Origin: HXMU1420-13 sp965601825
GTDB taxonomy: Bacteria > Bacteroidota > Rhodothermia > Balneolales > Balneolaceae
Direction of reading: 5' to 3'
Assembly: GCA_965601825.1 (NCBI GenBank)
Contig: OZ271839.1
Coordinates: 930,001 to 994,000 of the forward strand
DNA: 64,000 bases
A model generated the notes under the pieces. The model was not told the origin of the DNA, ran no database searches, and was given only the letters and a program-made list of their open reading frames with translations. The translations under genes and the position numbers were made by a program. Each line of letters opens with the position of its first letter. Positions within the stretch are counted from its first letter, which is position 1. This document shows, in pieces, positions 59,605 through 64,000 of the stretch.

Positions 59605-62600
59605 ATGAGTAATGAACTGACAAATGGTGCTCCATCAAATGGAAATGGAGTACATGAAGAAGTTGAAAGAAAAGAATTCTGGTTAAGCTCTTTTTCGATT
59701 AATAATAGAATCAGTGTGATGGTTCTAGTGGCATTGGTTGCAGTGATGGGTATTGTATCCTATTTGACCATTCCGAAAGAGTCTTTTCCGAGTATCACGG
59801 TTCCGAATATTTTTGTTGTTACAATTTATCCGGGTGTATCGCCTGAGGATATGGAGAGCCTTGTGACTCGAAAACTTGAAGATGAATTGAGTGGGATCTC
59901 AGAAGTTAAAACGATGACTTCCACATCATCAGAGGGCTACTCTAATATCAACTTAGAGTTCGATACTAATGTTGATATTGAAGACGCACTTCAGAAAGTG
60001 CGTGAAAAAGTAGATCTGGTTAAACCTGAACTACCCGAAGATGCTGAAGAGCCTACGGTTCAAGAAATCAATTTTGCTGAATTCCCCATAATGAATGTGA
60101 ACCTTTCGGGAGAATACGATGAAGTAATTCTGAAAGAAATCGCGGAAGATCTTCAGGAGAAAATCGAAGCAGTGCCTACAGTTCTTGGCGTTGATTTAAC
60201 GGGTGGTCTTGAACGTGAGGTTCAGGTTGATGTAGACTTGCCGAAGCTAAAATACTATAACATTAGTTTCGGAGATATTATTGGTGCTATCCAAAATGAA
60301 AATGTTACAATTCCCGGTGGAGACATTACAGTTGGTACCAAGAAGTTCTTGTTACGTGTTCCGGGACAATATGAAGACACTTCACCACTTGAGGATATTG
60401 TAGTTAAAGGTGAGAATCAGACACCAATTTATGTTCGCGATGTAGCCGAAGTAACTTTTGGTTTTCAGGAAAGAGCTACCTATTCCACTTTAGACGGTTC
60501 ACCGGTTATTACACTTGGTGTTAAGAAAAGAACTGGGGAAAATATTCTTGATACAGCCACAGAAGTTAAAGCAATTTTGGAAGCTGAACTTCCACTCTTA
60601 CCTCCAACAACCACTTACAAGATTACCAACGATCAAAGTAAAGATGTTGTAAGTATGGTTAGCAACCTTGAGAATAATATCATTTCGGGTCTGCTTTTGG
60701 TTGTGGGCGTATTACTTTTCTTCCTTGGTGTTAGAAACTCATCTTTTGTTGGTATTTCAATTCCGATGTCGATGTTTTTGTCTTTCATCGTTCTAAGTGT
60801 AGTTGGAATTACCATGAATATGGTTGTTCTCTTTTCACTTATTCTTTCCTTAGGTATGCTGGTTGATAATGCCATTGTGGTGGTGGAAAATATCTATCGT
60901 TACCTGGAAGAAGGATATGATAATTTTGCAGCTGCAAAAAAAGGAACAGGGGAAGTAGCCCTTCCGATTATCACGGGAACATTCACTACAATAGCTGCTT
61001 TTGCTCCGATGGTTTTTTGGCCCGGAGTAACCGGTGAATTCATGAGTTACCTTCCAAAAACACTCATTATTACACTTGGAAGTTCACTTTTTGTAGGACT
61101 GATCATCAATCCGGTGATCTGTGCTTTATTTATGAATGTAGATGATAAAACCGGAAAAGCAACTCTTTCCAAAGCTGGAAAAATTGTATTCTCAATAATT
61201 GGTACCGTACTAATCGGATTCTTTATTCTAGTATCTGGTGTAATTTCTGGTATATCCTCTGAATCACTGGAACCAGGTACTTTTGCCATTGGCTTCATAG
61301 GCGGTTTAATGCAACTAGCTGTGGTATTTGGTATGCTTGGTTTATTTGCATTTATACTTTGGTTTATAAATCGTATTGCACTACAACCTATTGGAGATTG
61401 GTGGAGAAAAATTGGAATACTCAATGTAATTGAACGATATGAACGTGCTTTAACTGCTTCAATTAAATATTGGCCAGTTACAATCATTGCAGCTTTTATG
61501 GCATTAGTTTCTTCTTGGTTTCTGCTAATCGTATTTCCTGTCGGTGTAGAATTCTTCCCTGAAGATATACCACCACGTGATGTATATGTACAGGTTGAAG
61601 CGCCAATTGGTTCTGACGTGGATTTCACGAAAGATATCATCGATGAAATACGAGCTGATATTCCATATATCATCGACAATCAGGATGATGTTAATTCAGT
61701 ACTGGCAACTTCTGGTGCGGCAATTAGCGCTGACGTTGGAGGAGGTGGAGGTAATTCGACTCATTTAGGTACAGTTGCTTTGAATTTCCGAGATTTCCAG
61801 CAACGAGAAGGTGATGTGTTTGCTTACATGGAATCAATGCGTAATGCATTAAGTGGTAAAATTGTTGGTGCTGAGATTTCTGTTGAAAAACCAGCTGATG
61901 GACCACCAACCGGAAAGCCAATTAACCTCGAAATCTCAGGTCCTGATATGGATCAGCTTACATTAGCTTCTAACGATATTCTTCGAATTCTTGAAGAAGA
62001 TTCCATTTATATAAAAATGGATGGATTAGAATCAGATTTACCGAAAGCCAGACCGGAAATCAAAGTTACTGTTGATCGTGAGAAAGCAGCATTATATGAG
62101 CTGAATACAAATACTATCGGATTTACAATTCGACAGGCAATTAATGGAGTAGAAGCTTCTAAATTCCGTGATGGCAAAGAAGAATATGATATCATAGTGA
62201 GGTTAAGTGATGAATATCGCGATGATATGAGTACTCTAGGCGATCTAACTATTTTCCATGAAGGCACGCAAATTCCTTTATCAGAAGTTGCAACTTGGGA
62301 AGTAAGTGACGGACTTGGTGGTATTAAACATAAAGAATCAGAGCGTGTAATTACCATTAGTGCAGATGTACGTGCTGGTTATCAGGCCAATGCCGTATTA
62401 GCAGAAGCTCAAGGTGTTTTGGGTGAATATTTAAATGGTTTACCAACCGGGTATGGATATAGCTGGACAGGTCAGCAGCAAGAACAAGATGAATCTTTCG
62501 AATTTCTTGGTCGAGCTTTCATCATCGCTGTTTTTCTAATAGCATTCATATTGGTATCACAGTTTAACTCGGTAGTAAAACCACTCATCATTTTGAGTTC

Positions 62601-63150
62601 AGTCATTATGTCTACTGCCGGTGTATTCTACGGTTTAGTGATGTTCCAAATGGCGTTTGGATTGATGGCTTTTCTTGGGGTGATTTCTCTTGCCGGAGTA
62701 GTGGTAAACAATGCGATTGTACTAATTGATTACGTTGATATACTTCGTACCAGAGACGGTTTAGGATTAAAAGAAGCATTGATTCAAGCAGGTAAAGTTC
62801 GTTTCAGGCCGGTAATTTTAACAGCAATAACTACAACTCTAGGACTAGTTCCACTTGCAGTAGGTTTTAACTTTGATTTCATTGTTTTAGTTAGTAGTCC
62901 TTTAGAGTTCTTCACCAATTTAGGTGATTATATTTATATGGGTGGTGAGCAAGCTGCTTGGTGGGGTCCAATGGCAATTGCTGTAATCGTTGGATTATTA
63001 TTCGCTACAGCTTTAACATTAATACTAGTGCCTGTTTTGTATTATACTTTTGAAAGAGCGACAGTTCGTTTTAAAGAAATGATGTACACTAGTAATGAAG
63101 ATGTAAGTGTTCCAGATTTAAACATACCATCACCTGAACCGGTTACTTAA
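59605..63150 (+). CDS. RND efflux permease, enlarged (1,181 residues)
   Basis: Proton-driven inner-membrane pump of the AcrB/MdtB (ACR_tran) family. Family segments include NRISVMVLVALVAVMGIVSY near the N-terminus, FPSITVPNIFVVTIYPGVSP, the TM4 proton-relay region LSLGMLVDNAIVVVENIYR and GVVVNNAIVLIDYVD in the second half. It is about 130 residues longer than AcrB. An insert around 506-610 between the two halves contains two extra hydrophobic stretches (KIVFSIIGTVLIGFFILVSG and LAVVFGMLGLFAFILWFI). A second one near 1093-1117 includes MGGEQAAWWGP. The substrate is unknown. A terminator follows. Confidence 0.93.
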   Translation: MSNELTNGAPSNGNGVHEEVERKEFWLSSFSINNRISVMVLVALVAVMGIVSYLTIPKESFPSITVPNIFVVTIYPGVSPEDMESLVTRKLEDELSGISEVKTMTSTSSEGYSNINLEFDTNVDIEDALQKVREKVDLVKPELPEDAEEPTVQEINFAEFPIMNVNLSGEYDEVILKEIAEDLQEKIEAVPTVLGVDLTGGLEREVQVDVDLPKLKYYNISFGDIIGAIQNENVTIPGGDITVGTKKFLLRVPGQYEDTSPLEDIVVKGENQTPIYVRDVAEVTFGFQERATYSTLDGSPVITLGVKKRTGENILDTATEVKAILEAELPLLPPTTTYKITNDQSKDVVSMVSNLENNIISGLLLVVGVLLFFLGVRNSSFVGISIPMSMFLSFIVLSVVGITMNMVVLFSLILSLGMLVDNAIVVVENIYRYLEEGYDNFAAAKKGTGEVALPIITGTFTTIAAFAPMVFWPGVTGEFMSYLPKTLIITLGSSLFVGLIINPVICALFMNVDDKTGKATLSKAGKIVFSIIGTVLIGFFILVSGVISGISSESLEPGTFAIGFIGGLMQLAVVFGMLGLFAFILWFINRIALQPIGDWWRKIGILNVIERYERALTASIKYWPVTIIAAFMALVSSWFLLIVFPVGVEFFPEDIPPRDVYVQVEAPIGSDVDFTKDIIDEIRADIPYIIDNQDDVNSVLATSGAAISADVGGGGGNSTHLGTVALNFRDFQQREGDVFAYMESMRNALSGKIVGAEISVEKPADGPPTGKPINLEISGPDMDQLTLASNDILRILEEDSIYIKMDGLESDLPKARPEIKVTVDREKAALYELNTNTIGFTIRQAINGVEASKFRDGKEEYDIIVRLSDEYRDDMSTLGDLTIFHEGTQIPLSEVATWEVSDGLGGIKHKESERVITISADVRAGYQANAVLAEAQGVLGEYLNGLPTGYGYSWTGQQQEQDESFEFLGRAFIIAVFLIAFILVSQFNSVVKPLIILSSVIMSTAGVFYGLVMFQMAFGLMAFLGVISLAGVVVNNAIVLIDYVDILRTRDGLGLKEALIQAGKVRFRPVILTAITTTLGLVPLAVGFNFDFIVLVSSPLEFFTNLGDYIYMGGEQAAWWGPMAIAVIVGLLFATALTLILVPVLYYTFERATVRFKEMMYTSNEDVSVPDLNIPSPEPVT

Positions 63151-63169
63151 ATTTTCCTCAAATCCATAT

Positions 63170-63195
63170 AAGGGACTTTTAGGTCCCTTTTTTTA
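63170..63195 (+). terminator. Rho-independent terminator after the RND operon
   Basis: AAGGGAC (63170-63176) pairs with GTCCCTT (63183-63189) with a 6-base loop, followed by a T-run. It ends the tetR-tolC-adaptor-RND unit. Confidence 0.85.
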
Positions 63196-63240
63196 TATAT
63201 GGAAATCCTATCTTTAAAAACTCAAAATTGATTTTTAATA

Positions 63241-63648
63241 GTGTTACAACGTATACAATCTGTCTTTTTAGCTCTATCGGTAATTTCTACCGGAGGGGCC
63301 TTTTTTACTCCTATTTATGATCGAGCAATGGAAGATCCACAACTTTGGATTGGTTTAGGGCTTGCGATATCTCTCACTTTAGCAATGCTGGTAACTATTG
63401 TTACTATATTTCTTTTTAATAACCGATCGAATCAAATGGTATGGGTAAAGCGTGCCATGTTAGTTCAGGTTGTTGGAATGGGATTTTGTTTTGGCGTGCT
63501 ACTTTCGCTTGGAGGAATTGGCACTTATTTGTGGGATGAAGCAGTTGGAACCGGATTAGTTATTCTGGGCTTTTTATTACAATTAGCCGGACTTAGGTTT
63601 ATTCATAAGGATGAAAAGTTAGTCCGCTCTATCGATAGAATTCGATAA
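63241..63648 (+). CDS. DUF4293 family membrane protein
   Basis: A 135-residue protein starting at GTG, with four membrane helices (about 5-25, 37-58, 70-92 and 103-120) and a basic tail. The opening MLQRIQSVFLALSVIS is characteristic of DUF4293, a family restricted, as I remember, to Bacteroidota-like phyla. Function unknown. Its stop overlaps the next start (TAATG). Confidence 0.8.
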   Translation: MLQRIQSVFLALSVISTGGAFFTPIYDRAMEDPQLWIGLGLAISLTLAMLVTIVTIFLFNNRSNQMVWVKRAMLVQVVGMGFCFGVLLSLGGIGTYLWDEAVGTGLVILGFLLQLAGLRFIHKDEKLVRSIDRIR

Positions 63649-64000
63649 TGAATCAAGTTGCAGAAACCTTCTCGAAAGTCAGAGTTTACGGCTTACTTGC
63701 ATTTGGTATAACTGCGATTGGTTTTTCACCCATTCTGGTAAAGGTTGCAACCGACTCTTCACCATATCTTATAGCAGCAATTCGTACAAGTTTTGCATTC
63801 ATTCTGTTGCTACCACTTTTTCTCTCTCAAAAGAGGAAAAATGATGTGGCAAATATTGCACCTAAAGAACACGTTTTAGTTGCTATTTCAGGGATTTTAC
63901 TTGGCTTACATCTCATTACCTGGATAAGCTCCATTTACTATACTTCAATCGCCTCAGCCTCTGTTTTAGTAACAATTCACCCAATAATAATTATAGTCTT
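63648..64000 (+). CDS. EamA/DMT-family transporter (C-terminus cut by window edge)
   Basis: The first 117 residues are visible, with hydrophobic helices and the EamA opening YGLLAFGITAIGFSPILVK, then AAIRTSFAFILLLPLF and HLITWISSIYYTSIASASV, all typical of the first EamA repeat. The ATG shares one base with the stop of the DUF4293 gene, so the two are co-translated. Substrate unknown. It is not closely similar to the other EamA protein at 55248. Confidence 0.82.
   Translation, partial: MNQVAETFSKVRVYGLLAFGITAIGFSPILVKVATDSSPYLIAAIRTSFAFILLLPLFLSQKRKNDVANIAPKEHVLVAISGILLGLHLITWISSIYYTSIASASVLVTIHPIIIIV

Noticed and set aside
1..64000. CRISPR arrays, tRNA/rRNA genes, transposases, prophage or toxin-antitoxin pairs
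   Set aside because: No regularly spaced repeats, cloverleaf-like sequences, DDE transposase or phage structural motifs were seen on reading both strands.

Overview
The window reads as a chromosomal stretch from a Gram-negative member of the Bacteroidota/Balneolota group, most likely a Balneolaceae-type marine bacterium. Visible support: a C-terminal Por/T9SS-type sorting domain of the 'NPFNPST' style on a secreted metalloprotease; many signal peptides ending in '-AQ' and several lipoproteins; Bat (aerotolerance) proteins; a bacillithiol gene (bshA); a DUF4293 protein; a CarB without its C-terminal regulatory domain, as I remember for Bacteroidota; few Shine-Dalgarno sequences; and moderate-to-low G+C. 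The genus assignment is inference. No tRNA, rRNA, CRISPR array, prophage or transposase was seen.

Layout. 1-5.4 kb: a truncated S15 peptidase, mdh, then ddl-nadK (overlapping), and a divergent amidinotransferase-fold enzyme. 5.4-5.9 kb: a small four-helix-bundle gene bracketed by inverted repeats. 5.9-8.8 kb: penicillin-acylase-type Ntn hydrolase and a small membrane protein. 8.8-13.1 kb: carA and carB, preceded by a hairpin/terminator leader and separated by a palindromic interspersed repeat. 13-16.6 kb: an unknown membrane protein and recQ. 16.6-20.6 kb: a secreted metalloprotease split by a frameshift in an A6 run, and two lipoprotein genes with duplicated upstream DNA. 20.9-24 kb: a 2-oxoacid dehydrogenase E2, panC and panD. 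24-26.7 kb: an SLC12-type cation-chloride cotransporter and a small secreted protein. 27-31.2 kb: an ABC-type tripartite exporter (adaptor, MacB-like permease, TolC) with no ATPase gene alongside.

31.2-37.1 kb, minus strand: a six-gene run of BatC-like TPR protein, Q/E-rich protein, BatD, BatE, M20 dipeptidase and a lipoprotein alpha/beta hydrolase. 37.4-43.3 kb: bshA, a lipoprotein, sucC (minus), wecB and overlapping pyrR-pyrB. 43.3-55.2 kb: a visibly more A+T-rich surface-polysaccharide locus in two converging halves. The plus half has two GT4 enzymes, a Wzx flippase and a GT-like enzyme, plus a small ORF. The minus half has Wza, Wzz, Wzy-like polymerase, GT2 and GT4. 55.2-63.2 kb: an EamA exporter, then tetR with an RND efflux operon (TolC, lipoprotein adaptor, large RND pump). 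63.2 kb to the end: DUF4293 and a truncated EamA protein.

The strongest regulatory signals are a 13-bp dyad present in tandem upstream of tetR and again, inverted, at the end of tetR ahead of the efflux genes; strong intrinsic terminators placed almost directly upstream of carA and panC; and a 93-bp duplicated upstream region with a conserved dyad ahead of two lipoprotein genes. I saw no complete novel defence or mobile system. The best leads are the slippery-looking frameshift in the metalloprotease, the four-helix-bundle cassette, the TetR operator set and the carA leader.
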